Shown here: piece after piece, positions 34,843 to 43,903 of the stretch
How the letters are laid out: every line of letters starts with the position of its first letter
Position numbering within the stretch: the first letter of the stretch is position 1
DNA from: DAISIL01 sp036822015
Lineage (GTDB): Bacteria > Bacteroidota > Bacteroidia > Cytophagales > Bernardetiaceae
Reading direction: 5' to 3'
Assembly: GCA_036822015.1 (NCBI GenBank)
Contig: DAISIL010000003.1
Coordinates: forward strand, 1-64,000
Length of the DNA: 64,000 nt
The notes under the pieces: model-generated
Told to the model about the DNA's origin: nothing
What the model saw: the letters and a program-made list of their open reading frames with translations, nothing else
The model's database searches: none
Translations under genes and position numbers: made by a program

Positions 34843-36267
34843 ATGACCAAGACGACGACCGCGCCCGATATCCAAAACCTTTTCGATCGACAAAAAAAGA
34901 ACCGTATCCGAGTAGGACGACAGGAAATAAAGACCCGTATCGAAAAACTTAAAGCACTCCGACGTGCCGTTTTAGCTCATCAAAGCCAAATCCAGACTGC
35001 CTTACACGCTGACTTCCGCAAGCATCCAGGCGAAACCAACCTCTCGGAGATATTTCCCGTTACCAACGAAATCAAACACACCATCGAGCATCTCGAGGAC
35101 TGGGCCCGCCCCAAAAAAGTAGCCGCTCCTCTGCCCCTGATTGGCTCCAAGTCGTACATCCTGACCGAACCCAAAGGCGTTGTCCTGATTATCGCCCCCT
35201 GGAACTTCCCCTTCAACCTTACCTTGATGCCCTTAGTATCGGCAGTAGCAGCCGGCAACTGTGCCATTTTGAAACCTTCCGAGTTTACGCCACATACCAA
35301 CAGAATACTTAAAATTATCCTCAAAGGTATCTTTGAAGAAGACGAAGTAGCCATCGTGGAGGGAGCCGCCCAGACGGCTCAAGAGCTGCTCAAGCTCCCC
35401 TTCGATCACATCTTCTTTACGGGTAGCCCACGGGTAGGTAAGATTGTGATGCGAGCCGCTGCCGAGCATTTGAGCTCGGTTACTTTGGAGTTGGGCGGAA
35501 AGTCGCCCGTGATTGTGGATGAGACAGCCGATCTGGCCGATGCCGCCAAAAAAATCACCTGGGGTAAGTTCATCAACAACGGACAAACCTGTATTGCCCC
35601 TGACTACCTCCTCGTTCATGAGTCTCTGGCCAGCCAACTTGTAGAGGCTATGCGCCACCAAATTGAGGTTTTTTATGGAGCCAGCGAAGCCGAACGCCAG
35701 CAGTCGCCTTCCTATGCCCGTATCATCACGGAGCGGCATTTTGAACGCCTGCACCAACTCCTCCAAGATGCCGAAAAAGAAGGGGCCCGCGTCCCTGTCG
35801 GAGGACATACCAACGCCGAGGATCGCTACATCGAACCAACCATCCTGACCCATGTTGCGCCCACTTCGGACATCATGCAAGAAGAGATTTTTGGGCCCCT
35901 GCTACCCGTCCTGACCTACAAAGAACTCGGAGAAGCCATACATTTCATTAACCAAAAGGAAAAACCCCTTGCCCTTTACGTCTTCAGCAACAACCGCAAG
36001 ACCACCAATACCATCCTGGCTTATACCTCTGCCGGCGGCACTTGTGTCAATGATGTGGTCGTACATTACTTCCAATCCAATTTGCCTTTTGGAGGCGTAA
36101 ACAACAGTGGTATAGGCAAATCGCATGGGGAATACGGCTTCAAGGCCTTCTCCAACGAACGCGCCGTACTCGAGCAGTCCTTCAAGTACAGCGCGCCCCA
36201 ACTCATGTACCCGCCTTACACGGATGAAGTCGAGAAGGTGATTGATTTTGGAGTAAAGTTCTTGTAG
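34843..36267 (+). CDS. Aldehyde dehydrogenase (class 3-like)
   Basis: 474 residues of the shorter class 3-type ALDH. IIAPWNFPFNLTLMPLVSA is near 110, the cofactor loop FFTGSPRVGKIV near 185, the base in TLELGGKSPVIVD, and the catalytic Cys in NNGQTCIAPDYLL near 250. The C-terminus has PFGGVNNSGIGKSHG. The likely substrates are medium- or long-chain aliphatic or aromatic aldehydes (family knowledge). The start is ATG 34843; the TTG start 27 bases upstream would overlap the promoter. Confidence 0.9.
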   Translation: MTKTTTAPDIQNLFDRQKKNRIRVGRQEIKTRIEKLKALRRAVLAHQSQIQTALHADFRKHPGETNLSEIFPVTNEIKHTIEHLEDWARPKKVAAPLPLIGSKSYILTEPKGVVLIIAPWNFPFNLTLMPLVSAVAAGNCAILKPSEFTPHTNRILKIILKGIFEEDEVAIVEGAAQTAQELLKLPFDHIFFTGSPRVGKIVMRAAAEHLSSVTLELGGKSPVIVDETADLADAAKKITWGKFINNGQTCIAPDYLLVHESLASQLVEAMRHQIEVFYGASEAERQQSPSYARIITERHFERLHQLLQDAEKEGARVPVGGHTNAEDRYIEPTILTHVAPTSDIMQEEIFGPLLPVLTYKELGEAIHFINQKEKPLALYVFSNNRKTTNTILAYTSAGGTCVNDVVVHYFQSNLPFGGVNNSGIGKSHGEYGFKAFSNERAVLEQSFKYSAPQLMYPPYTDEVEKVIDFGVKFL

Positions 36268-36288
36268 TATTTAGATCAAACCGAAGTT

Positions 36289-38517
36289 ATGTCAGATTCT
36301 TTGGATCATCTCAACGAACCGCAACGCCAGGGTGTACTTAATACCGAAGGCCCCACCTTGATTATCGCCGGTGCAGGATCGGGTAAAACCCGTGTCTTGA
36401 CGTATCGGATCGCACATCTGATGCAAAAAAACGTACCGGCACATCAGATTCTGGCCTTGACCTTCACCAATAAGGCAGCCCGACAGATGCAAGAGCGCAT
36501 CGCCGCCGTCGTGGGGGAGCAGTCGGCGCGGTATCTTTGGATGGGAACGTTTCACTCCATTTTTTCGCGGCTCCTGCGCATCGAGGCACATCACCTGGGC
36601 TATGACCGTAACTTCACCATCTACGATACCGACGACTCGGTCTCGCTCCTGCGGACGATCATCAAAGAGAACAACCTCGACGATAAAGTTTATCCACCCA
36701 AAGCCGTCCTGGGGCGCATCTCTAACGCCAAGAATCGCCTCGTTTCCTGGCAGGAGTACAACCGCAAACCCATCTATGCCGAGCAAGATCAGCAAGCCAA
36801 ACGCCCCGAAGTCGGGCGTATCTATCGCCTTTATGCCCAGCGATGTAAGCAAGCCAATGCGATGGATTTTGATGATTTGCTTTTTGAAACCAACGTACTT
36901 TTTAGAGATCATCCCGAGGTATTGCAAAAATACCAAGACAAATTTCGATACGTACTCATCGACGAGTTTCAGGACACAAACCTGGCTCAATACCTGATCG
37001 TGCGGCGCATCTCCGAAAAGCATCGCAACATCTGCGCCGTCGGCGATGATGCCCAAAGTATCTACGCCTTTCGGGGGGCAGACATCCAAAACATCCTCAA
37101 TTTTGAGCGTGATTATCCCCAACTGACGACGATCAAGCTCGAGCAAAACTACCGCTCTACCAAAACCATCGTCGCGGCAGCCAACAAAATCATCGGCAAC
37201 AACCAGGATCAACTCCAAAAAAACGTCTGGACGGACAACCAAAACGGCGAAAAAGTAGAGGTCTTCAAGGCCACCACCGACATCGAAGAAGGCCGCCTGG
37301 TATCCACGTCTATCTTTGAGCAAAAGACCCAAAAAGGACTGATATACAGCGATTTTGCTATCCTTTATCGCACCAACGCCCAGTCGCGGGCCATGGAAGA
37401 ATCCCTCCGACGGCTCAACATCCCGTATCGTGTTGTGGGCGGGCTTTCGTTTTATCAGCGCAAGGAGATCAAGGATTTGGTCGCTTATTTTCGCCTGGTC
37501 GTCAATCCCAACGATGAGGAGGCATTTAAACGCATCATCAATTTGCCTAAACGCGGAATCGGTGGGACGAGCGTCTCCAAAATCCTGCTGGCCGCCCAGG
37601 CACAGCAAGTGCCTTTGTGGCAAATTCTACAACATGTTGAGAAGTATCTCCCCGGGCGTATCGGCAATGCCGTCAGCGATTTTGTGGAGATGATTGCGCT
37701 CATGCAGAAATCCCTCGACAAGAAAAACGCCTTTGAGGCAGCCAGTTACATCGCCAAGCAGTCGGGTTTGCTCAAAGCCCTCTTCGACGATCAGACCATC
37801 GAAGGACGTACCCGATACGACAACGTCCAGGAACTCCTCAACGCGGCCCAGTCTTTTGTCGAAAAACAACAACCCGAAGAGGGACAGGGACTTGCAGACT
37901 TCTTACAGGAGGTTTCTTTGCTCACTTCGGCCGACCAAACCGACGAAAACGACGATGCCGTAACCCTGATGACGATCCACTCGGCCAAGGGTCTCGAGTT
38001 TAAGCACGTCTATTTGGTGGGCTTGGAGGAAGACCTTTTCCCATCTTCACGCATGATTGCGAGCCGAAGCGAACTCGAAGAGGAACGCCGCTTGTTTTAT
38101 GTGGCCATCACCCGAGCCGAACGCCGCCTAACGCTTTCTTATGCCCTCCAACGCTATCGCTTTGGGAGCTTGCGCCCCTGCGAGCCAAGCCGTTTTTTGT
38201 TTGAGATGGATCCCAACTTACTAACACTCCAAGCATTTGCACCACAAGAAGAGCCAATGACCAATTTTGTCCGCAAAAAAGCCCAAGAGCGCAAGACAGC
38301 ATCTGCTCCTCCCGCAGCGCATACCCCTTCGGCAAAGTTCAGACCTGCCCAGCCCTCCGAAATCAAAGCCCACATGCGGGTAGAGCATCTCAAGTTTGGA
38401 CTGGGTAATGTCCTCAAACTCGAAGAGACACCTAACGGAAAAGCCGCGAAAGTACGCTTTGATAAGTTTGGTGAAAAAACGCTCCTTTTAAGTTTTGCTA
38501 AGTTGAGTATTGTCTAG
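36289..38517 (+). CDS. uvrD: UvrD/PcrA-type DNA helicase
   Basis: 742 residues, superfamily 1A 3'-5' helicase acting in excision repair and replication restart. Visible motifs are LNEPQRQ (Q motif) near 6, AGAGSGKTRVL (Walker A) near 27, ALTFTNKAARQM, LIDEFQDTN (Walker B), VGDDAQSIYAFRGA, EQNYRS, LMTIHSAKGLEF and FYVAITRAERRL. The C-terminal segment (VEHLKFGLGNVLKLEE) is the RNA-polymerase-interaction type domain of PcrA. PcrA versus UvrD cannot be settled here. Confidence 0.95.
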   Translation: MSDSLDHLNEPQRQGVLNTEGPTLIIAGAGSGKTRVLTYRIAHLMQKNVPAHQILALTFTNKAARQMQERIAAVVGEQSARYLWMGTFHSIFSRLLRIEAHHLGYDRNFTIYDTDDSVSLLRTIIKENNLDDKVYPPKAVLGRISNAKNRLVSWQEYNRKPIYAEQDQQAKRPEVGRIYRLYAQRCKQANAMDFDDLLFETNVLFRDHPEVLQKYQDKFRYVLIDEFQDTNLAQYLIVRRISEKHRNICAVGDDAQSIYAFRGADIQNILNFERDYPQLTTIKLEQNYRSTKTIVAAANKIIGNNQDQLQKNVWTDNQNGEKVEVFKATTDIEEGRLVSTSIFEQKTQKGLIYSDFAILYRTNAQSRAMEESLRRLNIPYRVVGGLSFYQRKEIKDLVAYFRLVVNPNDEEAFKRIINLPKRGIGGTSVSKILLAAQAQQVPLWQILQHVEKYLPGRIGNAVSDFVEMIALMQKSLDKKNAFEAASYIAKQSGLLKALFDDQTIEGRTRYDNVQELLNAAQSFVEKQQPEEGQGLADFLQEVSLLTSADQTDENDDAVTLMTIHSAKGLEFKHVYLVGLEEDLFPSSRMIASRSELEEERRLFYVAITRAERRLTLSYALQRYRFGSLRPCEPSRFLFEMDPNLLTLQAFAPQEEPMTNFVRKKAQERKTASAPPAAHTPSAKFRPAQPSEIKAHMRVEHLKFGLGNVLKLEETPNGKAAKVRFDKFGEKTLLLSFAKLSIV

Positions 38518-38569
38518 GACGAAATTGTGTACCTTGCACGTTAAACTATTGGACTGAAATCCAAAGACC

Positions 38570-39505
38570 ATGGCAAAAGAATTAAAAATCGGTATTCTTG
38601 CAGCGGTTGTGATCGTGTTGTTTTACTTTGGGATGAGTTTTTTGAAGGGCAGCGATGTCCTGTCATCCTCCAAAAAGTACTATGCCGTTTATTCCAACAT
38701 TGATGGCTTAGCTACCTCTAATCGTGTGATGGTCAATGGCTATGCCATCGGGCTGGTCAGTGATATACGGGTGCTTTCGCGCCCCAAAAATCCCATTTTA
38801 GTCGAAGTTACGATCAACAGCAAAGTACGGATCGGGAAGCAAACCGTAGCCGTCCTGGGTGATGATGGACTGGTCGGTGGAAAGATCATCAACCTCGATA
38901 TTGATGCCCTCGGAACCGAAGCAGCAGAAGGGGATACGCTGGCTACTGCTGTTGAGAGCGGCTTGATGGCGATGCTCTCCGAGAAAGCCGGACCGCTCAC
39001 ACAATCCCTGGATACCACCTTTGCCCAACTCAATGCCTTACTACGTGAGTACCAAGGCACGAGCGAAAAAGTAAACGCGCTCCTGGAAAGTGCCGATCAG
39101 ACCTCCCGTACTTTTAATGCCGTCTTGCAACAAAACCAGACCAGCCTCCAAACCATTTCGACCAACCTAGCCCAGCTCTCGACCCAACTCATCGAGACGG
39201 AAAAGCAACTCACGCCCCTGCTCGAAAAAGCTGCCGTCATGACCGATTCCATCAACGCCCTGCCGCTGGGCAGCCTCATGGCCCGTACCGAGACAAGCCT
39301 CGAGGCAGTCAATCAGACCCTCAACCTCTTGCAAAGCGGACAAGGCAGTGCCGGAAAATTGCTCACCGAAGACTCCCTTTATCAATCTTTGCAACAAACG
39401 CTCATAGATTTGGATAAATTGCTGGTCAATTTTAGAGAACAACCCAAACGATATGTGCATTTTTCCGTTTTTGGTAAACGAGACAAACCCGAAAAGAAGC
39501 CCTAA
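38570..39505 (+). CDS. MCE/MlaD-type lipid transport protein
   Basis: 311 residues: an N-terminal membrane helix (about 8-25, ILAAVVIVLFYFGMSFLKG), one MCE domain (YYAVYSNIDGLATSNRVMVNGYAIGLV ..., split by position, about 35-115), and a long helical tail with periodic hydrophobics. Such proteins form hexamers that carry phospholipids across the periplasm. The MlaE permease and MlaF ATPase are not adjacent. First gene of a tightly packed rightward group. Confidence 0.88.
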   Translation: MAKELKIGILAAVVIVLFYFGMSFLKGSDVLSSSKKYYAVYSNIDGLATSNRVMVNGYAIGLVSDIRVLSRPKNPILVEVTINSKVRIGKQTVAVLGDDGLVGGKIINLDIDALGTEAAEGDTLATAVESGLMAMLSEKAGPLTQSLDTTFAQLNALLREYQGTSEKVNALLESADQTSRTFNAVLQQNQTSLQTISTNLAQLSTQLIETEKQLTPLLEKAAVMTDSINALPLGSLMARTETSLEAVNQTLNLLQSGQGSAGKLLTEDSLYQSLQQTLIDLDKLLVNFREQPKRYVHFSVFGKRDKPEKKP

Positions 39506-39520
39506 AAAACACCCAATCCT

Positions 39521-40132
39521 ATGCTCACAGAAAGTGAATTAGTTGCCTTGATGGAAGACCAACAGGTCATTGATGCCATGCACCTGCTCAAAAAAGACTT
39601 CACCGATGCCGAAGCGAAGTTTACCGATTTGAGCGACGATGATTTTATTGCCCTTGTCTTGCTGGCCCCATCGGTGGGCGTGGCCCTGGCCAACGGCAGC
39701 ATCAGCCTCTTTGAGGAGTTGAGCCTCAACAAGAAAGCGCGTAGCCTCTCCCGCAAGAGCTATTTTCTCAAACGCGATCCCCTGGCACATGCCCTCAAGT
39801 ACCTGATCCAAAATTTTGATAAGTGGGAAGACCGCTTCTACGAACTCATCCGCTTGACCATGTTCGCGACCCTGGGCAAAAACAAAGTGTTTTGGGAGGC
39901 GTTTCAGCACCCCAATTCCGCCGAGGGTGATCTGGCGACGGACTTGCTCAATGCTCCTTATATCTTTGTCAAGCTCGTAACCTTTTTGTTTCTCGAAGAG
40001 GAAAACGATACGATCACGCGGCGGAGCATCTCACAGATAGAGTACGACAAGATTGTCGAAATTGGAAAACGCCTTGAGCTAGGACACGTGCCTGTGTTTG
40101 GATCGTTTTTGGAAGGCTTTGATGTCCGATGA
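39521..40132 (+). CDS. Hypothetical protein, all-alpha
   Basis: 203 residues, predicted soluble and mostly helical (LTESELVALMEDQQVIDAMH, LSRKSYFLKRDPLAHALKYL). I do not recognise a family. It overlaps the next gene by 4 bases (ATGA) and lies 15 bases after the MCE gene, so it is part of the same unit. Confidence 0.7.
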   Translation: MLTESELVALMEDQQVIDAMHLLKKDFTDAEAKFTDLSDDDFIALVLLAPSVGVALANGSISLFEELSLNKKARSLSRKSYFLKRDPLAHALKYLIQNFDKWEDRFYELIRLTMFATLGKNKVFWEAFQHPNSAEGDLATDLLNAPYIFVKLVTFLFLEEENDTITRRSISQIEYDKIVEIGKRLELGHVPVFGSFLEGFDVR

Positions 40133-40536
40133 CCTCCCGAAGCCTTCTGGATACGGATGCTTTGCCCTGGCTCTTTGCAGGGGAGACGCTATTTTATGCG
40201 GAACCCCAGCACCAGGCGGTGGAGGAGTTGCTGGCAGCGGATACACGCCCCCAGGTTTGGGTGCAGACCTTGCCCGAAGGTGAGGTGCTGGAGATGCTCA
40301 CCAAGCTGCTCCAAGCCCTGGAGCTATCCCTGGATCAGGTACGCCTCCTGATAACCCCCGACGAAAACAAGCCGACGCATATCTTGCATTTTGGGGCAGA
40401 GACCCCCGATTACCTTTGGCAGATGCGCCAGGATAGCCGCTATCTGGCCGCCCATTCCTTGGAGGAGATCGCGGTGCAAGTGCCTCTCAAACGCAGGTTA
40501 TGGGCCGCCCTCAAAGATGAATCTTTTTTGGAATAG
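40129..40536 (+). CDS. Small protein, possibly DNA polymerase III psi-like
   Basis: 135 residues with the pattern LLDTDALPWLFAGETLFY ... LTKLLQALELSLDQVRLL ... HILHFGAE ... PLKRRLWAALKD. This order of elements resembles bacteroidote proteins related to the psi (HolD) or uracil-glycosylase-like fold. The match is by memory of the pattern, so treat as tentative. Coupled by a 4-base overlap to the gene before it. Confidence 0.55.
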   Translation: MTSRSLLDTDALPWLFAGETLFYAEPQHQAVEELLAADTRPQVWVQTLPEGEVLEMLTKLLQALELSLDQVRLLITPDENKPTHILHFGAETPDYLWQMRQDSRYLAAHSLEEIAVQVPLKRRLWAALKDESFLE

Positions 40537-40556
40537 TTTTTGACTTTTTGAAAGCC

Positions 40557-41012
40557 ATGCAACTGACCATCAAGACCCGTGTAAAGGGCGATCCCAAGCA
40601 AGTATTTGCCGGATTTGATCGCCAACTCTTCGAGGCTTTATCGCCTCCCTTTCCGCCTGTTCGTGTGATTGAGTTTGGGGGATGTCAGGCGGGAGCGCGG
40701 GTAGCCCTCGAACTCAACTTCTTGTTTTTTAAGCAGTCCTGGGTGAGTGTGGTTACCAAAGAGGGTTTCCTTGATGGCGCACCTTTCTTTGTTGATTGTG
40801 GGGAGGAGTTGCCCTTTTTCTTGTCAGACTGGATGCACGAGCATCGGGTAGAGCCTGATCCACAACGTGCCAACACCTCCCTGATCGTGGATGCGATCAC
40901 GTTCCAAACGCCCTCCTGGCTGCCCGAGTGGTTGCTGGCACCGGCGATGTGGGCGCAGTTTCTCTACCGCAAACCTGTCTATAAACGTTACTTCGCCCAA
41001 AAACACGCATGA
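40557..41012 (+). CDS. SRPBCC-like small protein
   Basis: 151 residues with the opening IKTRVKGDPKQVFAGFDRQLFEAL, a GAR-type strand, and a long C-terminal helical portion, as in START/SRPBCC hydrophobic-ligand proteins. Ligand unknown. The start is ATG 40557 rather than the TTG three codons earlier. It overlaps the flavin-reductase gene by 4 bases. Confidence 0.6.
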   Translation: MQLTIKTRVKGDPKQVFAGFDRQLFEALSPPFPPVRVIEFGGCQAGARVALELNFLFFKQSWVSVVTKEGFLDGAPFFVDCGEELPFFLSDWMHEHRVEPDPQRANTSLIVDAITFQTPSWLPEWLLAPAMWAQFLYRKPVYKRYFAQKHA

Positions 41013-41665
41013 GCCAACAGCCAACAGTATTCGATCAGGCAGCCTTCGGCGATATGGAAAAGATGTTCCACCGCAACTTCTTCAATGCCCTGGCGGGCTT
41101 CAAGAGCGTAAATCTTGTCGGGACGCGCAGCCTGACCGGGCAAACCAACCTAGCCATCTTTAGCCAAATTTTTCATGTCGGGGCAACGCCACCGCTCATG
41201 GGGCTACTCGTGCGCCCACATACCACCGACCGACATACCCTCGAAAACATCCTCACGACGCAAGCCTACACCTTCAACCACATCTTGCCCGAGTTCTACG
41301 CCCAAGCCCACCAGACCAGCGCACGCTACCCCCGCGATCAGTCCGAGTTTGCGGCCGTGGGCCTGACAGAGGCGTACTCCGAAAACCCAACCCTAACGGC
41401 ACCTTACGTACAAGAATCTGCCGTACAGATCGGACTTGAGCTAGCCGAGCGGCACGACTTGACCATCAACGGCACCGTGCTACTCATCGGATATGTCCGA
41501 GAGGTGCGCCTTCGTCCGGGTATCGTATGTGCAGATGGTTTCCTGGATTTGGAGGCGGCACAAAGCGTAACTTGCGCTGGACTAGATAGCTACCATACTA
41601 CCCAACGTCTGGGTAGGCTGGCTTATGCCAAGCCTAATCTCCCACCTCGTCCGATCCAGGACTAG
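41009..41665 (+). CDS. Flavin reductase-like FMN-binding protein
   Basis: 218 residues. The fold of the flavin-reductase-like family is suggested by LVGTRSLTGQTNLAIFSQIFHVGATPPLMGLLVRPHT (split by position, about 30-75) and FAAVGLTEAYSENPTLTAPYV. It probably binds FMN. Last gene of the rightward group; it ends 8 bases before a convergent phosphatase gene. Confidence 0.8.
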   Translation: MSQQPTVFDQAAFGDMEKMFHRNFFNALAGFKSVNLVGTRSLTGQTNLAIFSQIFHVGATPPLMGLLVRPHTTDRHTLENILTTQAYTFNHILPEFYAQAHQTSARYPRDQSEFAAVGLTEAYSENPTLTAPYVQESAVQIGLELAERHDLTINGTVLLIGYVREVRLRPGIVCADGFLDLEAAQSVTCAGLDSYHTTQRLGRLAYAKPNLPPRPIQD

Positions 41666-41673
41666 ACAACGCC

Positions 41674-43782
41674 TCAAAACTTAATCCCCCAAACCAGAAT
41701 ATCATCAATTTGTCGTTGCTCGCCCATCCAGGATGTGAGCGTCTGATCGAGGTGCTTCGCTTGCTCGGCTGTGGGCAGGTGTGCGATCTGGTGGAGATAC
41801 TCGCGGAAGGGTTTTGATCTGAATTTGCGGTCTTCTTTGCCACCGATTTGGTCGGGGTAACCATCGGAGTACAAAAACAGCATCATCCCTGGCTCGACGG
41901 TGAGCTGGTGGGTGATGTAGTGCGGCGTTCTTCGCTCGGCTTGCCCACCGATTTCGTAACGGGATCCTTTGATGAGCTGCGGTTCCGCCCCGACGATGAA
42001 AAGCGGCTGTTTGGCATCGGCAAAGGCCAGTTGTTGGGTCTGGGGGTTATACCGACAAAGGGCGATAGTCATGCCGTCCTGGTTCTTGCTCTCCGATTGC
42101 CGCAAGGCCTGCTGTACGCCTGCGTGTAAGCCATGCAGAATTTGGGCGGGATCGTCGATGCCACTACGGATAAGCTGATGCAGTAAGTCATTGCCGATCA
42201 TGGACATAAAAGCCCCCGGCACACCATGCCCGGTGCAATCTGCGACGGCAAAGAAAGCATGGCCGCCGTGTTGGGTAAAGAAATAAAAATCACCGCTAAC
42301 GCCATCTCTTGGCCTAAAAAAGACAAAGTGATCCGCAAACGCCCGACGGATTTGTTCCGAAGTGGGCAACATTGCCTCTTGGATGCGTCTGGCGTAGTTG
42401 ATGCTAGCCTTGAGCGATTGCGTTTTGCGTTCAATGTCTGCCTTCTGAAAATTGACCGTATCGAAGGCGGCGTTGAGTTCTTCGTTGAGTTGGTTGAGTT
42501 CCTGGTTCATGTTGGAGAGGGCCTGCGTGCGTTCCCTGACTTTCTGCTCCAGGAGTTTGGCTGAATTTTCTTGCAAGGCCAACGATTGGGCAATGACCCG
42601 CTCGCGCTCCTGGCGCATGAGCCGGTAGCGGTCGCTCAAAGCCAGTGCCAACAGAATGACCTCCGAGATGGCGCCGATTTCGGCACCGTGTTTTGTCCAA
42701 AAACTCGTGGGAAGAAGCCCACTGACATAGGTCGTGTAGGCCAGCCCACCAAAAATGTAAATTGCCCATGCCAAGACAAAAAAACGGGCGTAAGGATTGC
42801 CTTTGCGCCATACCCAGATGCCGCTAACCAGTAGCAGTACTGCCTGGACAGAAACGACTTTCGTCGTAGCACCCGGCCAAACATCCGACAGCCCCAGTGC
42901 GATACCGACAACGGCCAGCCCCATATTGATCCAGAGCAAGCGGTGCATCAGGGGAGCGTAGCGTTGTGTTTCGAGGAAAGACTGCGCAAAAAGCCCCGTA
43001 AAGATGACCACCATCCCCGCTAAGGCACGCGCCCCGTAGGCATTGATGATCGGAAATTGAGCCAAGAAAACCTTGAACGCAAAACCCGAAATAAAAGATG
43101 AAAGCAGTAGGGTTGCCAGGATAGAGCCGATATAGTAGATATAGCTCCGCTCCCGCAAGGTATAGAAAATGAATAAGTTGAAGAGCATCATCACGAGTAG
43201 CCCACCAAAGTACAGCCCATAAAATAGGTCATGGTAGCGCGTCGCGGAGGCATAGCTTTCTGTTTGCTCCAGGAAAAGCGGCAATACCATGGGGCTTTTG
43301 TTTTGGAAGCGCATAAAAAAACGGCGTTCCTGCCCCGAAGGCAAGTCCAGATAGACCGTCGGCCAGACGTGGTCGGTGTCCCAGGATGAAAACGGGTAGC
43401 GGTTGCCAAACTTACGCTCCTGCCAGGAGCCATCCGGCTGCTGGGCGTATAGGGTGATGTCTTCTAGCAGTGCCGTCTTGATGTAAAGTAGCCAGGGAAG
43501 GTCGGTGCTACTTTGGAGCCGAAAGCTAACCCAGATGACATCCGAAGTAAAGCCAAAGTTGAGTTGGCGATCCTGGACGGGCAAAAAATTTGTCCAGAAC
43601 TCGGCCTGACGCACTTCGGCGAAACCGCGATCTCTTTGCTCATCCACAAAATACCAACAGGCACCCTCTAGCGCGTATCGCTCCTCCGTTGCCTCCAACA
43701 GCAAAACCTCCTGGGCTTGTAAGGGAAACACAAAAAATAGCCATAGCCAGACAAACTGTTTGTAGAATACTTGCTTGTGCAT
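41674..43782 (-). CDS. 7TMR-DISM sensor with SpoIIE/PP2C phosphatase domain
   Basis: About 702 residues. A signal peptide (MHKQVFYKQFVWLWLFFVF...) is followed by an extracytoplasmic 7TMR-DISMED2 beta domain (about 25-180), seven membrane helices (about 185-390), a coiled coil (LLEQKVRERTQALSNMNQEL), and a SpoIIE phosphatase with RDGVSGDFYFF, DCTGHGVPGAFMSMIGNDLL and YSDGYPDQIGG. It probably turns an external ligand signal into protein dephosphorylation. The start is ATG 43780-43782, the first ATG after the TACCTTTG box. Confidence 0.92.
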   Translation of the reverse strand: MHKQVFYKQFVWLWLFFVFPLQAQEVLLLEATEERYALEGACWYFVDEQRDRGFAEVRQAEFWTNFLPVQDRQLNFGFTSDVIWVSFRLQSSTDLPWLLYIKTALLEDITLYAQQPDGSWQERKFGNRYPFSSWDTDHVWPTVYLDLPSGQERRFFMRFQNKSPMVLPLFLEQTESYASATRYHDLFYGLYFGGLLVMMLFNLFIFYTLRERSYIYYIGSILATLLLSSFISGFAFKVFLAQFPIINAYGARALAGMVVIFTGLFAQSFLETQRYAPLMHRLLWINMGLAVVGIALGLSDVWPGATTKVVSVQAVLLLVSGIWVWRKGNPYARFFVLAWAIYIFGGLAYTTYVSGLLPTSFWTKHGAEIGAISEVILLALALSDRYRLMRQERERVIAQSLALQENSAKLLEQKVRERTQALSNMNQELNQLNEELNAAFDTVNFQKADIERKTQSLKASINYARRIQEAMLPTSEQIRRAFADHFVFFRPRDGVSGDFYFFTQHGGHAFFAVADCTGHGVPGAFMSMIGNDLLHQLIRSGIDDPAQILHGLHAGVQQALRQSESKNQDGMTIALCRYNPQTQQLAFADAKQPLFIVGAEPQLIKGSRYEIGGQAERRTPHYITHQLTVEPGMMLFLYSDGYPDQIGGKEDRKFRSKPFREYLHQIAHLPTAEQAKHLDQTLTSWMGEQRQIDDILVWGIKF

Positions 43783-43785
43783 CTC

Positions 43786-43793
43786 CAAAGGTA
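43786..43793 (-). promoter_or_regulatory. -7 box (TACCTTTG) of the 7TMR-DISM phosphatase
   Basis: A full TAnnTTTG match on the minus strand ending 3 bases before the ATG, consistent with leaderless transcription. It makes the TTG start at 43788 impossible if the box is used. Confidence 0.45.
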
Positions 43794-43903
43794 AAAAAAT
43801 ACGTAAAAATGCTCACCATCTTTTTTGCAATCCCAAAGAAAAATATTTAGCTTGCTTGCCATACAGAACTTTTCATTACCAAACACCCTAGACACCAAAC
43901 ACT

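Noticed and set aside
36292..37623. 443-residue open frame antisense to the helicase gene
   Set aside because: A shadow frame of a strongly coding gene; no recognisable motif or start context.
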